IMG/VR virus record: IMGVR_UViG_3300046507_000371
Location: 1-64,000 of that record
Direction: 5' to 3' (one strand)
DNA length: 64,000 nucleotides
Source: a virus
In this document: positions 1 through 8,074 of the stretch, piece by piece
How positions within the stretch are numbered: the first letter of the stretch is position 1
Layout of the letters: each line of letters starts with the position of its first letter
Made by a program: the position numbers and the translations under genes
Notes under the pieces: generated by a model
Database searches by the model: none
Told to the model about the DNA's origin: nothing
Seen by the model: only the letters and a program-made list of their open reading frames with translations

Positions 1-18
1 GAATCGAGATTCATTAAC

Positions 19-186
19 TTATACTTCCTTGGTTTTAATAATTGTGTAACTATGTGAGGCCACTACTTCTTCGAGGTCGCTAAAAGAGAGACCCCACGTT
101 TCTTTAATCCGTTCGGATACTTGACCCCTATTATACAGGTCTAAGTCCTCATCGGTCAATACAACACGCCCTTGTTTTTCAAGCAT
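19..186 (-). CDS. small acidic protein, 55 aa, unknown
   Basis: Read directly from the minus strand: ATG at 186 and TAA at 19-21. The product is acidic (MLEKQGRVVLTDEDLDLYN...) with no motif I recognise. A box A promoter lies about 18 bases upstream at 204-213 and no strong Shine-Dalgarno site is visible. A further minus-strand gene begins at base 14 (M-N-L-D...) and runs off the left edge, so this is probably the first gene of a short operon. Expression is supported by the promoter; function is unknown. Confidence 0.55.
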   Translation of the reverse strand: MLEKQGRVVLTDEDLDLYNRGQVSERIKETWGLSFSDLEEVVASHSYTIIKTKEV

Positions 187-203
187 AATGTTGTACCAAT
201 ACT

Positions 204-213
204 GTTATACCAA
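204..213 (-). promoter_or_regulatory. box A promoter (TTGGTATAAC)
   Basis: Minus-strand TTGGTATAAC, one base different from the box repeated upstream of many minus-strand genes. It reads as an extended -10 element (TGGTATAA). Confidence 0.5.
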
Positions 214-228
214 AAATTCTCAATTTGT

Positions 229-414
229 TTACTCGGTCTTTACCTGGACTACGAGCTGGTTAGAACTAACGTAGCCTCCGCGCTTTTCGAAGTCTCCAAA
301 CATAGCTACTCGAATAGCATCCAGAATTTCATGGTCGTCTTCAGAATTGCATTGAAAAGAGAGTGCGACCATCTTCTTCTCTTCGTTTACTTCCATCTCT
401 ACTTTAACGCTCAT
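229..414 (-). CDS. small hypothetical protein, 61 aa
   Basis: A short ORF whose ATG overlaps the TGA stop of the guanylate kinase gene (ATGA), typical of translational coupling. The product is charged, with a run of Glu/Lys near residues 7-14. No known domain is seen. Context (coupled to a nucleotide kinase) supports that it is expressed but does not give a function. Confidence 0.6.
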   Translation of the reverse strand: MSVKVEMEVNEEKKMVALSFQCNSEDDHEILDAIRVAMFGDFEKRGGYVSSNQLVVQVKTE

Positions 415-1019
415 TTCGGGCTCTCAATATAGTATTCCACCATTTTAGCCATTTCTGTTATGTATTGCAAGTTATCACCTGAATTCATAAACGTACAATT
501 GAAGCGTACAACATGCTGCCAGTCAGTGTACTCAGTGTGAATTGCGGCAATACGTTTGGCGTGATACTTAACTCTTGCTGGATCTGCGAAATCGGTTGAA
601 ACAAGCCGAGAGAGGTAGCGATGTACAAGAACGTCAAACTCTGCTTGGACAAAGATTGTGAGTAGCTGATACCCATTCTCTGCAGCGAATTTCTGAAACT
701 GAGGTATCCCAGTTGGCTCGATAATAACAACTGGCACAGTTCCTGAGTTGATCGCTTCAGCTGCATCGCTTTTAAGTGTTCCGTAATACTGCAGGCCTTG
801 AAAGTGAACGGTTTGGACAAACTCGTCTTCTCCCATGAGTCTAAGGAAAATAGGTTCACTGGTAAATCTGTAATCAACTCCATCTACTTCTCCTGCTCTC
901 GGCGGTCTGGTAGTTACGCTTAACAGTTTGGCAAATTTGCCAGTTTCAATGAGCTTGTTAAGTAGCTCTGATTTTCCGGAACCAGAAGGACCGGTGATTG
1001 TTATCAAAAACTTCGACAT
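411..1019 (-). CDS. gmk: guanylate kinase-like protein
   Basis: The 202-residue product has a P-loop GPSGSGKS at residues 10-17 and the GMP-binding signature SVTTRPPRAGE...GVDYRF at residues 34-52, both hallmarks of guanylate kinase (ATP + GMP to ADP + GDP). The length matches the family (about 200 aa). The C-terminal third is less typical, so altered substrate use (as in some phage dNMP kinases) is possible. It lies divergent to the sigma factor gene and upstream of a coupled 61-aa gene. A role in the phage nucleotide supply is inferred; the fold assignment is firm. Confidence 0.88.
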   Translation of the reverse strand: MSKFLITITGPSGSGKSELLNKLIETGKFAKLLSVTTRPPRAGEVDGVDYRFTSEPIFLRLMGEDEFVQTVHFQGLQYYGTLKSDAAEAINSGTVPVVIIEPTGIPQFQKFAAENGYQLLTIFVQAEFDVLVHRYLSRLVSTDFADPARVKYHAKRIAAIHTEYTDWQHVVRFNCTFMNSGDNLQYITEMAKMVEYYIESPK

Positions 1020-1101
1020 TTACATTACTCTTGCATAATTAAGATTCTTTATGATACTCTACGTTAAAGGAGACTTCAAGGTCTCATGACCGGAAACTAT
1101 A

Positions 1102-1884
1102 ATGGATTTATCAAAATACTACGAACAGATTTGTGCGCACCCCCTATTGGATAGGAATGAGGAGTACGATCTGTTTCTGGAATACCAAGACCCCGCTGCC
1201 TCAGTTGCTAAAAAAGAAGCTATCAAAAAGAGAATCATTAACTCCAATCTGCGCTTTGCTTTTAAACAAGCCAAGTACTTTAGCGGAGGTGATCTCTATC
1301 TATTCGAAGAACTGATCGGTTCAGCGAACGAAGGACTCCTAGTCGGATTCGAGAAATACAATCCAACTCCAGAAGTTAGATTCCTATCCTACGCAGGATG
1401 GTGGGTCTCACAGCGAATTCTGTACACGATGTCTAAGATGAGAATAGTCTCCCTTCCGATCTGGAAGCAGCAAGTTGGTCAACAGATTTCTAAGTTTATT
1501 GAAGCCAATCCAGATAATTGCTCTTTTGAAATGCTGAAAGAGAAATTCCCCAAGGTCTCAGAAAAAGACCTCAGGGAACTCTCAGAAACAAAATTTTTAA
1601 CCTACTACATAGAAGATATGAGTACGGATAGTCCTGAGTTTGAAATCGATCCCATTGGAACCGAAGTTGAAAGCAGAATTGATAAAGAACGAATCCACCA
1701 AATGGTAGACGATCTACCAAGCCCACACAAAGAAATTGTCATCATGTCTTACGGCTTAAAAGACGGTGACGACAAAACCCATGCAGAGATGGCAAAAACT
1801 TTGAACATTTCCAAAGACCAGCTTAGGTCTTATAAGCGCGAAGCAATGGATATGCTCAAAGAGAAATTGGTGCCCGTGAGATAA
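1102..1884 (+). CDS. phage sigma-70-family factor
   Basis: The 260-aa product shows a sigma region 2 core around residues 50-107: the N-L-R-x-A segment, the F-E-E-L-I-G-x-A-N-E-G-L segment and the F-L-S-Y-A-x-W-W-V segment (compare F-x-T-Y-A-x-W-W-I in bacterial sigmas). A region 4-like helix-turn-helix near residues 208-256 begins H-K-E-I-V-I-M-S-Y-G-L. It is shorter than primary sigmas and lacks region 1.1. Because the window also encodes RNAP beta and beta-prime, the simplest inference is that it programmes the phage polymerase, though it could redirect host RNAP. A small inverted repeat (GAGAC ttcaag GTCTC) lies just before the start. It is the only plus-strand gene in this left region. 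Confidence 0.85.
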   Translation: MDLSKYYEQICAHPLLDRNEEYDLFLEYQDPAASVAKKEAIKKRIINSNLRFAFKQAKYFSGGDLYLFEELIGSANEGLLVGFEKYNPTPEVRFLSYAGWWVSQRILYTMSKMRIVSLPIWKQQVGQQISKFIEANPDNCSFEMLKEKFPKVSEKDLRELSETKFLTYYIEDMSTDSPEFEIDPIGTEVESRIDKERIHQMVDDLPSPHKEIVIMSYGLKDGDDKTHAEMAKTLNISKDQLRSYKREAMDMLKEKLVPVR

Positions 1885-1929
1885 TTACTTAGTCGGCGGC
1901 ACGGGCCAGTGGTCCCAATTCCAAGGCAT
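1885..1929 (-). CDS. possible 14-residue tryptophan-rich peptide
   Basis: A minus-strand mini-ORF encodes MPWNWDHWPVPPTK and stops exactly at the base after the convergent sigma factor stop codon. Three of 14 residues are Trp and three are Pro, which is unlike random sequence. It lies 36 bases downstream of the AT-hook gene. The upstream AAAGAAA is a weak ribosome site. A TTG start further upstream would add about 8 residues. Whether it is translated is unknown. Confidence 0.3.
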   Translation of the reverse strand: MPWNWDHWPVPPTK

Positions 1930-1964
1930 TTTCTTTACCCACAAATTAATCAAAAAAATCTCTT

Positions 1965-2570
1965 TCAGTTATCCAGAGGCTTTACTTTAGGTGGCCTGCC
2001 TCGCCGTTTTTTGACAGGCTGATCTCCGATTGGGCTTTGAATGGCTAAAGTTTCCGCAACGTTTTCGGTCAACGTCTGAACTTTATTAGCTTCAGACGTA
2101 CTACCTGTTACCGACACGCTCCCCTGTTGAACCAATATTCCTGCGTTTTTTGGTGGTCGTCCTCGACGCCGTTTTGGCTCATTGCCAAGAACGGGAGATC
2201 CGACTCCACTTCCTCCAGACTTGTCGGCAGAAGCCAGCTTGTCAGGATTGGCTGCTCTGACCGTTCCGTGTGATCCAGAACCGCCGATACGTGCCGTGTC
2301 AAAAGATGTAGTTTTGCTGGTGATTTCCGGTGAGAATGCAAATCGCGGAAACGGCCAGACATACGGGACTGGTTTTGCGATTCCTTCTGGCTCAAGCTTT
2401 TGCTGAGCGGGTTCAGGGGAAACGACTTTCCTTGGTCTACCACGCTTTCTTGGTTGTTCATTTGTTTTTGACTCTTGGTCTGGATAAAGAATAGACGAAA
2501 TGTTTTGGGTGTTATTTACTTCCACAATATACTTATACCAATTTCTAACGCTGATTATGAATTGATCCAA
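1965..2570 (-). CDS. triple AT-hook DNA-binding protein
   Basis: The reading frame encodes up to 201 residues with three AT-hooks (RGRP cores): KRGRPRK near 42-48, RRRGRPPK near 134-141 and KRRGRPPK near 188-195. They are separated by low-complexity Ser/Gly/Pro linkers. AT-hooks bind the minor groove of AT-rich DNA, so a role in phage DNA organisation or transcription control is likely. The most upstream start is TTG at 2570, overlapping the preceding gene. A box A promoter at 2532-2541 lies inside this frame, so a shorter product starting at GTG 2525 from a nearly leaderless mRNA is also possible. Confidence 0.7.
   Translation of the reverse strand: MDQFIISVRNWYKYIVEVNNTQNISSILYPDQESKTNEQPRKRGRPRKVVSPEPAQQKLEPEGIAKPVPYVWPFPRFAFSPEITSKTTSFDTARIGGSGSHGTVRAANPDKLASADKSGGSGVGSPVLGNEPKRRRGRPPKNAGILVQQGSVSVTGSTSEANKVQTLTENVAETLAIQSPIGDQPVKKRRGRPPKVKPLDN
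2532..2541 (-). promoter_or_regulatory. box A promoter (TTGGTATAAG) in front of the AT-hook gene
   Basis: Minus-strand TTGGTATAAGTATATTGT. The downstream TATATTG extension is shared with the boxes at 17994 and 60468. In this frame the box is read as the peptide N-W-Y-K-Y-I-V, the same fossil-like string seen upstream of two other genes, which argues that it is a promoter and not coding. Confidence 0.65.
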
Positions 2571-3172
2571 TCAGCGTCGTGATTAACGTTTGAATCGTAA
2601 AGAGCGAATTCTATTTCAGGTGAACCGCTTATGGAAATGCCATTCCGTAGAAATCCTAATACAGTCGCTGATACCAGTTGCCTGAACTTATCAACAGGAA
2701 CTTTTCTACGCAACGTAATGAACTGAACATATGTACCGTTATCAAAAGTCTTAAACGGATTTCGGCTCAGATGTAGACCTTGACTCTGACATGTATCGGA
2801 GAGAAAAGTCTTCTCGTCTTCAGAAGCTACGATGATTGGAATGTGTGCTTCAAAGTAGCCATCTTTATCCGTATCCGGATCATATACAACCGCCTTCGGA
2901 TGCCAAGGAACGGTTTCGATCTTTTCTCTAACAACTTCAAATCCTCTGGAAGAAAGAGCATCCGATACCATCCTGTTTTCCAGAATAGCATCGAAATCAG
3001 TTCCGGTTATCTTTGAAGAAGTCATTACATCTTGGACAGAACCGGAACCACCCTTCTTCTGTAAATCTAAAACGATAGGTTTAACTCTGATTTCACTACA
3101 TACATCCATAAACCGTTGTACTTCTTGAGTTCTTACCGTTACGTGAATCTCGTAGTGAATCGGACGTTCCAT
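2555..3172 (-). CDS. conserved-looking hypothetical protein, 205 aa
   Basis: An intact minus-strand ORF with normal codon use, starting M-E-R-P-I-H-Y-E-I-H-V-T-V. It alternates beta-like and helical segments and has no signal peptide or membrane segment. It sits between the dCMP deaminase gene and the AT-hook gene in one operon-like run. I do not recognise the family, and no catalytic motif is certain. Confidence 0.75.
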   Translation of the reverse strand: MERPIHYEIHVTVRTQEVQRFMDVCSEIRVKPIVLDLQKKGGSGSVQDVMTSSKITGTDFDAILENRMVSDALSSRGFEVVREKIETVPWHPKAVVYDPDTDKDGYFEAHIPIIVASEDEKTFLSDTCQSQGLHLSRNPFKTFDNGTYVQFITLRRKVPVDKFRQLVSATVLGFLRNGISISGSPEIEFALYDSNVNHDADWINS

Positions 3173-3179
3173 ATTTACC

Positions 3180-3632
3180 TCAAGTGTTAGGGATTACAAA
3201 GACTTTGACTCCACATTCTTCATACATCTTCTGGGTTAGTTCCCAATCTTCCTTCCAGCGGTTTTGAAGCAAAGCATCTGCCTCTAGATAAACCTCTGTA
3301 ATTCCAGCTTGTACAATTGCACGAGCGCAGTCCACACAGGTAGGGAGGCGAGACACATATATTCGACTGCCTGCCAATTCGTGTCCAGAGCGTGCAGCGC
3401 TATAGATTGCATTACGTTCTGCATGTTCAACCCATTTGTACTTCTCTTTTGTTCTGTCGTGACGTTCAGGTGCGTCATCATTAGATCCTCTTGGAAATCC
3501 GTTGTAGCCCCAGGATAGAGGCTCGTTGTTCTTGCCTAGAATCAATGCTCCGATCTTCGTTGACTGATCTTTGCTATAGAGATCCCCGATAAACTTTGCA
3601 TGTTCCATATGCTTAGAATGATTATTGCTCAT
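3180..3632 (-). CDS. dCMP deaminase-like zinc enzyme
   Basis: The 150-aa product carries the cytidine/deoxycytidylate deaminase zinc site: HAE at residues 70-72 (zinc His and catalytic Glu) and P-T-C-x-x-C at residues 98-102. The N-terminal K-I-G-A-L-I-L-G-K-N-N and G-Y-N-G-F-P-R-G segments are typical of phage and bacterial dCMP deaminases, which make dUMP for dTTP synthesis. Length fits the family. Its 3' neighbour is a gene of unknown function and its 5' end overlaps a small membrane protein gene by 11 bases. Together with the guanylate kinase it forms a nucleotide-supply module. Confidence 0.88.
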   Translation of the reverse strand: MSNNHSKHMEHAKFIGDLYSKDQSTKIGALILGKNNEPLSWGYNGFPRGSNDDAPERHDRTKEKYKWVEHAERNAIYSAARSGHELAGSRIYVSRLPTCVDCARAIVQAGITEVYLEADALLQNRWKEDWELTQKMYEECGVKVFVIPNT

Positions 3633-3912
3633 GGAACAACTTCCTTAGTTTTTCATTGAATTGCTTTACTGCTTCTTTGTTACCGGCTTTAGCTTCTTTT
3701 GTAACCTTCGAAATATCAGACCATAGCCAGGCTCCGAAGAATACAAAGAAGATGTTGAATACAGGAATGAGTCCAATGACGAAACTAACAAACGCATCCC
3801 TATTGGTAATCTCCGCCTCTACATCGTAGCTATCCAACACAGCTGAAACCTTTGGACCAAACCACGTACACAGCCCTAAGGCAATCAGATAAATCACAAA
3901 CATTACACTCAT
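3622..3912 (-). CDS. small membrane protein, 96 aa
   Basis: Two hydrophobic segments are visible, about residues 1-18 and 40-64 (the latter containing G-L-I-P-V-F-N-I-F-F-V-F-F), followed by a charged, Lys-rich C-terminal tail. The L-I-P-V-x-N pattern recurs in the membrane protein at 51099-51422. It overlaps the dCMP deaminase start by 11 bases. An inner-membrane location is likely; the function is unknown. Confidence 0.7.
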   Translation of the reverse strand: MSVMFVIYLIALGLCTWFGPKVSAVLDSYDVEAEITNRDAFVSFVIGLIPVFNIFFVFFGAWLWSDISKVTKEAKAGNKEAVKQFNEKLRKLFHEQ

Positions 3913-3921
3913 ACCGCTCTC

Positions 3922-4185
3922 TTATTTAACAGGGACCCAACCAGAAGGCGTTAACTTATCAACGTCTTCAGCTTGAGCATTTTTGTCTCCTTCAATCTCC
4001 TTGATAAGCGGTGGAGTGGATTCGATAATGACCGATCCATCAACGCCTTGAAAAAATTGAAGCACATGACCATCAATTTCGTGGCCTTGATTTACTGTAC
4101 CAGATTTTCCGAAAGCTTGCTCATCTCTCTTCTTCTGGTTCTCGATTACATCTTTGAGAGTTTTTTCATTGATATGGAAAAACAT
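3922..4185 (-). CDS. hypothetical protein, 87 aa
   Basis: A soluble, acidic, complete ORF lying 9 bases before the membrane protein gene and 8 bases after the helicase gene, so probably in the same transcript. No known motif is visible. Confidence 0.65.
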   Translation of the reverse strand: MFFHINEKTLKDVIENQKKRDEQAFGKSGTVNQGHEIDGHVLQFFQGVDGSVIIESTPPLIKEIEGDKNAQAEDVDKLTPSGWVPVK

Positions 4186-4193
4186 ACCCTTCC

Positions 4194-5822
4194 TTATTTG
4201 TAGACAAACGCATCTTTAAGCCACTTCGGTAATTTGCTGGAATTGTTCGCAATGAACTTATTAAATCTAGAGTCCATCAAAAACGTTACTCCGAAGTCAT
4301 CCTCTGCACGATTCACACGACCAATCTGCTGACCGAACGTAATCAATGCCTGATAATTGTACCAGTTGAAATCGTTCTTTACTTTAAAATTGACGAACTC
4401 ATCCGACGTGTTGAGGTATGGGATGCGAAGTACGATCTGGAACCTCGATCTATCGTACTTGAAGTCAACACCTTGCTGACAGACCGGAGAGAGGAAAACC
4501 TTTGGCTCTTTGGAGGCGTAAAACTCCGAGAGCTTCTCTTGGACATTAGACTTGTCATGCCATATAACGCGTCCGGGTGGAAGCCAACTTGCAATTTCTT
4601 CAGCAGCCTGATAGGAAGGAACATGAATTAATCCTTTAACGTCATGGAAGATATTCAGGATCTTGTTGATCTTCTCAACCATTTCCTTAAAGTTATCATT
4701 CCAGTTAGCAAACGAAGTATCGACTTGATACTCCGGCTTCAAAATAATCGGCCTACTCTTGACCGGAAACGACGATGGAACACGAATGAAGTAAGCATCT
4801 TCAGGTTTGATACCGATGCTTCTGCAATACATATTCTTGTCATAGATCGTACCTGACATCAGCAATACGTGTTCGCCATAGTCAAACATCAACCTAGTCG
4901 GAGCACTGCCTACGCTGTGCGGAATGAATTCAAACACAGTGTTGATACAACGATCACCAAGATAATTCGGAGTACGCTTAACGGTAAATGCTTCGCCGTA
5001 ATACTCAGCCTTTTCCTTGAATGCCAGAATCTGTTCGAGATACTTGTCACGCTCGGTGATATAGTTCTCATCAACCTCTTTCATTGCTTTTTCAGATGCG
5101 CTTACTTCTGGCAGAAACCTGTCTGTCATAAAGAAATCACACCACTTATCGATTGAAGGATCTCCAGGAGTATCAATTGCTTCAACCAATCCCTTGAGCG
5201 TTACCTTCTTCGTAATGAAGTCACGAATGATACTTTCAATCATATGTGCTTCATCAATTACCAGCAAACGTCGCTTCTGAAATTTCTCACCGAAATTCGT
5301 TTGGAAGATAAACGAGTGAACGTTGTGAATAACTGTATGGTGTTCTTGTGCTACTTCGATTGCAGCTGTGTACGGGCAAGGCCCTTGCGCTTCTACACAC
5401 ATCTTATACACAGTTTCACTATTACGACACGGTGCGTTAGCACAGTTGTCTTCGCCTTGACCTGGCTGTTTTACTTGGCCTTTCTTGATATCATTAATCA
5501 CCTTCATGTAAATCTTGCGACTCTTGTTGCGAGTACACGGATACGCATTACGGCCTTTCATCAGAACTGTGTCTTCTGAAAAGTCTTCGTAATACTGGTT
5601 CTGCAAGGATTTCTGAGGAGTGATAATGTGGGAGTCTTGAAACTTTCTTCCGAAAGTCATAGCTACGGGGGATTTGCCAGAACCAACTGGTGCTTCTAGA
5701 ATGACGAATTTCTTGCCCTCATGAAACGCTTTATCGATTTCCAACAATACTGCTTTCTGCGTAGGCCTCGCTTCTTCCAAAGGGAAAAAAGAAAGGATGT
5801 CGCTTTTATACTCTTGCTGCAT
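4194..5822 (-). CDS. DinG/XPD-like iron-sulfur helicase
   Basis: The 542-aa product is a superfamily 2 helicase of the Rad3/XPD/DinG type. Walker A is APVGSGKS near residues 44-51 and the DEAH box is at 190-193. Between them lie Cys residues at about 96, 127, 132, 142 and 149, in the position of the 4Fe-4S domain of this family. A C-terminal Q-Q-I-G-R-V-N-R is helicase motif VI. These enzymes unwind DNA 5' to 3' in repair and replication. It heads an operon-like run reaching the dCMP deaminase gene. The start has no clear ribosome site and may be coupled to a short upstream reading frame. Confidence 0.88.
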   Translation of the reverse strand: MQQEYKSDILSFFPLEEARPTQKAVLLEIDKAFHEGKKFVILEAPVGSGKSPVAMTFGRKFQDSHIITPQKSLQNQYYEDFSEDTVLMKGRNAYPCTRNKSRKIYMKVINDIKKGQVKQPGQGEDNCANAPCRNSETVYKMCVEAQGPCPYTAAIEVAQEHHTVIHNVHSFIFQTNFGEKFQKRRLLVIDEAHMIESIIRDFITKKVTLKGLVEAIDTPGDPSIDKWCDFFMTDRFLPEVSASEKAMKEVDENYITERDKYLEQILAFKEKAEYYGEAFTVKRTPNYLGDRCINTVFEFIPHSVGSAPTRLMFDYGEHVLLMSGTIYDKNMYCRSIGIKPEDAYFIRVPSSFPVKSRPIILKPEYQVDTSFANWNDNFKEMVEKINKILNIFHDVKGLIHVPSYQAAEEIASWLPPGRVIWHDKSNVQEKLSEFYASKEPKVFLSPVCQQGVDFKYDRSRFQIVLRIPYLNTSDEFVNFKVKNDFNWYNYQALITFGQQIGRVNRAEDDFGVTFLMDSRFNKFIANNSSKLPKWLKDAFVYK

Positions 5823-5829
5823 GGCTGTT

Positions 5830-5925
5830 TCACCAAATTAATTGAGAAGGAGGAAGATCGGCCTTCACCATTGGAGCGTTGACGAGGACGTAGGACAAGT
5901 ACGTCTTCAGCTTGACGACAATAAT
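5830..5925 (-). CDS. possible short ORF with ATT start upstream of the DinG-like helicase
   Basis: An open frame of about 31 codons ends at TGA 5830-5832, just before the helicase ATG. It has a good ribosome site (GAGGAAG at 5931-5937) five bases before ATT, but no ATG, GTG or TTG start nearby. It lies downstream of a box A promoter (5944-5953). It may be a leader peptide with a rare ATT start, or just untranslated leader. Confidence 0.25.
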   Translation of the reverse strand: MIVVKLKTYLSYVLVNAPMVKADLPPSQLIW

Positions 5926-5943
5926 GCGATCTTCCTCAATACT

Positions 5944-5953
5944 CTTATACCAA
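5944..5953 (-). promoter_or_regulatory. box A promoter (TTGGTATAAG)
   Basis: Exact minus-strand TTGGTATAAG about 120 bases upstream of the DinG-like helicase gene, just before a GAGGAAG ribosome site. Confidence 0.65.
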
Positions 5954-5967
5954 AATACTGGGGATTA

Positions 5968-6480
5968 TTACCCGTAGACGATTGTCTGGATAAAGTCCAT
6001 CTTGTAACGATTGCAGATACAGAGAACATTGGCAAGCATATCAAGGATACCAACTTGCATCAGGTCCATGTCAACCATGTCTGGATTGTCAGAATCAAAG
6101 GCCCCAACGTAGTAGTCCAGAATCATGTTTGCATAAATGTGTTGAATGCTAAGAATACACATCGTAGCATCCATCTTGTTTTCATCGATGATCTCGTCTT
6201 CAACAAATTCTTCTAGTTCCTCGTACTCAGGAATGTATAGATCAAGGCAGTGAGCAATGACGGCAATGTGCTGGATAACGGATCTAAGTTCCTTAGCTAC
6301 AGCATCGAGATCTGGACTCTTGCCAGTACCTCGTACCTCATACACCTTCAATAGAACACTGGAAAGTGCTACTGACAAATTCAACGCACATGTAGCTAAC
6401 AGATCCTCTACTTGAGCGTAGTTGTCCCCTGCAAGGTACTCATCTAGTGCAACAACTTTAAGCTTTTCAATTTCTTCCAT
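5968..6480 (-). CDS. all-helical hypothetical protein, 170 aa
   Basis: The start is taken as ATG 6480, which overlaps the upstream stop as TAATG; a TTG two codons earlier is possible. The product looks entirely alpha-helical and acidic, with a Glu-rich stretch near residues 84-96 (E-Y-E-E-L-E-E-F-V-E-D-E-I). That pattern recalls MazG-like NTP pyrophosphohydrolases, but the full metal-binding motif is not clear and I do not assign it. Confidence 0.65.
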   Translation of the reverse strand: MEEIEKLKVVALDEYLAGDNYAQVEDLLATCALNLSVALSSVLLKVYEVRGTGKSPDLDAVAKELRSVIQHIAVIAHCLDLYIPEYEELEEFVEDEIIDENKMDATMCILSIQHIYANMILDYYVGAFDSDNPDMVDMDLMQVGILDMLANVLCICNRYKMDFIQTIVYG

Positions 6481-7322
6481 TACCAAATCTCTAGTCTTGT
6501 GCTCGGGTTAGGATTAAGCCATCCTACCGGTATAGCTGTTTTCAGCGGAGCAACCGTTACAACTTCGTCTTCCCATTCTAAAGACATCTGTTCCCATTGT
6601 AAATCAGTTTTTTGCCACTTGAAGATGTCTGTTGTTCTAGTATCTGCATCCCGTGTAATATCTGTCTTACGAAATGATCGTATCGGATACGTTAGCTCTG
6701 AAACTATTTGACAGATAACCTTGTACTTGACTATTTCAGTGGTTTCAATTTTAAGAATTTTCATCTTAGGAAAGATGTTTCTAAATTCGTACTTTAAAAT
6801 TTCTTCAGAACCGTACTCTTTCAAAATAGACTCAAAGTAATTTTTACCGAATTCCATCTTCCAATACGTCTTACCTTTTTTAGAAATAAGATCTACTCCG
6901 AACGCAGAAAGCCTGTGTCTCACTTCTTTGGTGTTGATATTCTTTAACGTGAAGGTATTGAACCGATTAAGCTTCTTGTCAACCGATCCTACATATTGAT
7001 CGTATAAAAAAACCTCACCAGTCTTAGCACGATATTCCACAGACTTTGATTTGAAGTTGAGATTATTACTTATGCACATAGAGATATCGTTGTTCAGAAT
7101 ATGACCAGCGCGATGAGTAACTACTCCGTTTGGACTACGAGAATATTTCCACTTACGTTCTCGTTTCGTCTTTAAGTCATACTCTAATGTGTACATCCAC
7201 ATAGGTTTACCTCTGCCGTTATAATTAGCAGGGTATCTAATCTTATTGTATTCAGGCGTACCGATAACTAAATCAGCATTAGCCTCTGTATCTCTTTGAA
7301 TGTAAAAATGGATGATATTCAA
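6480..7322 (-). CDS. hypothetical protein, 280 aa, TTG start
   Basis: The start is TTG at 7322, preceded by a strong AGGAGG site with six-base spacing. A box A promoter is at 7357-7366, so expression signals are complete. The product is rich in Lys, Tyr and Trp and has no membrane segment. I recognise no domain. Confidence 0.7.
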   Translation of the reverse strand: MNIIHFYIQRDTEANADLVIGTPEYNKIRYPANYNGRGKPMWMYTLEYDLKTKRERKWKYSRSPNGVVTHRAGHILNNDISMCISNNLNFKSKSVEYRAKTGEVFLYDQYVGSVDKKLNRFNTFTLKNINTKEVRHRLSAFGVDLISKKGKTYWKMEFGKNYFESILKEYGSEEILKYEFRNIFPKMKILKIETTEIVKYKVICQIVSELTYPIRSFRKTDITRDADTRTTDIFKWQKTDLQWEQMSLEWEDEVVTVAPLKTAIPVGWLNPNPSTRLEIW

Positions 7323-7356
7323 TTCAGCCTCCTAGAAAGTATTCTTTACTAAGAGG

Positions 7357-7366
7357 CTTATACCAA
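7357..7366 (-). promoter_or_regulatory. box A promoter (TTGGTATAAG)
   Basis: Exact minus-strand TTGGTATAAG 35 bases before the TTG start at 7322. It also lies directly downstream of the lipase-like gene's stop (7382), so it starts a new transcription unit. Confidence 0.7.
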
Positions 7367-7381
7367 ATAAAAACGGTTAGT

Positions 7382-8074
7382 TTAATCGTCTGAAGTTTGT
7401 ACTGTATGAGTACTGAATTCGATACCGAAGACTTGGTCTGGATTGAAAATTGCAGTTTTGATATGTGACACAACGCTATCGCTCAGAAGAACTTCGAAGT
7501 GATTGAATGGTACTTCGATTTTCTTAGCACGTCTTAGAGCACGTTGAGAATTGACAGTTACTACACCATCATTTGATTCCGGATAGATCGGATTGTTGCC
7601 AGATGTGGTTATGAAATTAAGCGTAGGAACAACAGCGCCTACAGCCTTGATATCATTGACTACTCTATTCTTGGTAGAGATATTCTTGAATAGATGATAA
7701 TGCGGAAAAAGCCACTGAAGATAATCTGCTCCTTCACATCCACCTATGGGAGAAGCCATTGTGATTACGCCCTTAATGTCTTTGTTTAACTCAAAGTGTT
7801 TAACTCTCTGAGATACTGCTACTGCTAAAACCCCGCCTAGACTATGGCCAATCAAATAAATAGGCCTGTCAGAGGGGAGTGAATCAGCAATGATTTCTAC
7901 TGTTGATGCAATAGGATCTTGACAATCATATCGCACATTTACAAATTCTGTGCCATCCATTTCTTCAAACTCGTGAAGCTTTGTTTGAATGGCGGAGAAG
8001 GACGTAGGTGTTGCGTTAGCGCCGTGAATAAACCAAATAGATGGCTTCTTCACATGGGTTAGTTCGTTACTCAT
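7382..8074 (-). CDS. lipase-like alpha/beta-hydrolase
   Basis: The 230-aa product has the nucleophile elbow GHSLGG at residues 76-81 (Ser78), an oxyanion-side W-F-I-H-G-A-N at 14-20, and a plausible triad completed by Asp169 (S-N-D-G) and His192 (N-H-F). This is the lipase/PGAP1-like branch of the alpha/beta-hydrolase fold, acting on esters. No signal peptide is present, so it would act in the cytoplasm unless released by lysis. It overlaps the upstream HExxH gene by 8 bases. The natural substrate is unknown. Confidence 0.8.
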   Translation of the reverse strand: MSNELTHVKKPSIWFIHGANATPTSFSAIQTKLHEFEEMDGTEFVNVRYDCQDPIASTVEIIADSLPSDRPIYLIGHSLGGVLAVAVSQRVKHFELNKDIKGVITMASPIGGCEGADYLQWLFPHYHLFKNISTKNRVVNDIKAVGAVVPTLNFITTSGNNPIYPESNDGVVTVNSQRALRRAKKIEVPFNHFEVLLSDSVVSHIKTAIFNPDQVFGIEFSTHTVQTSDD

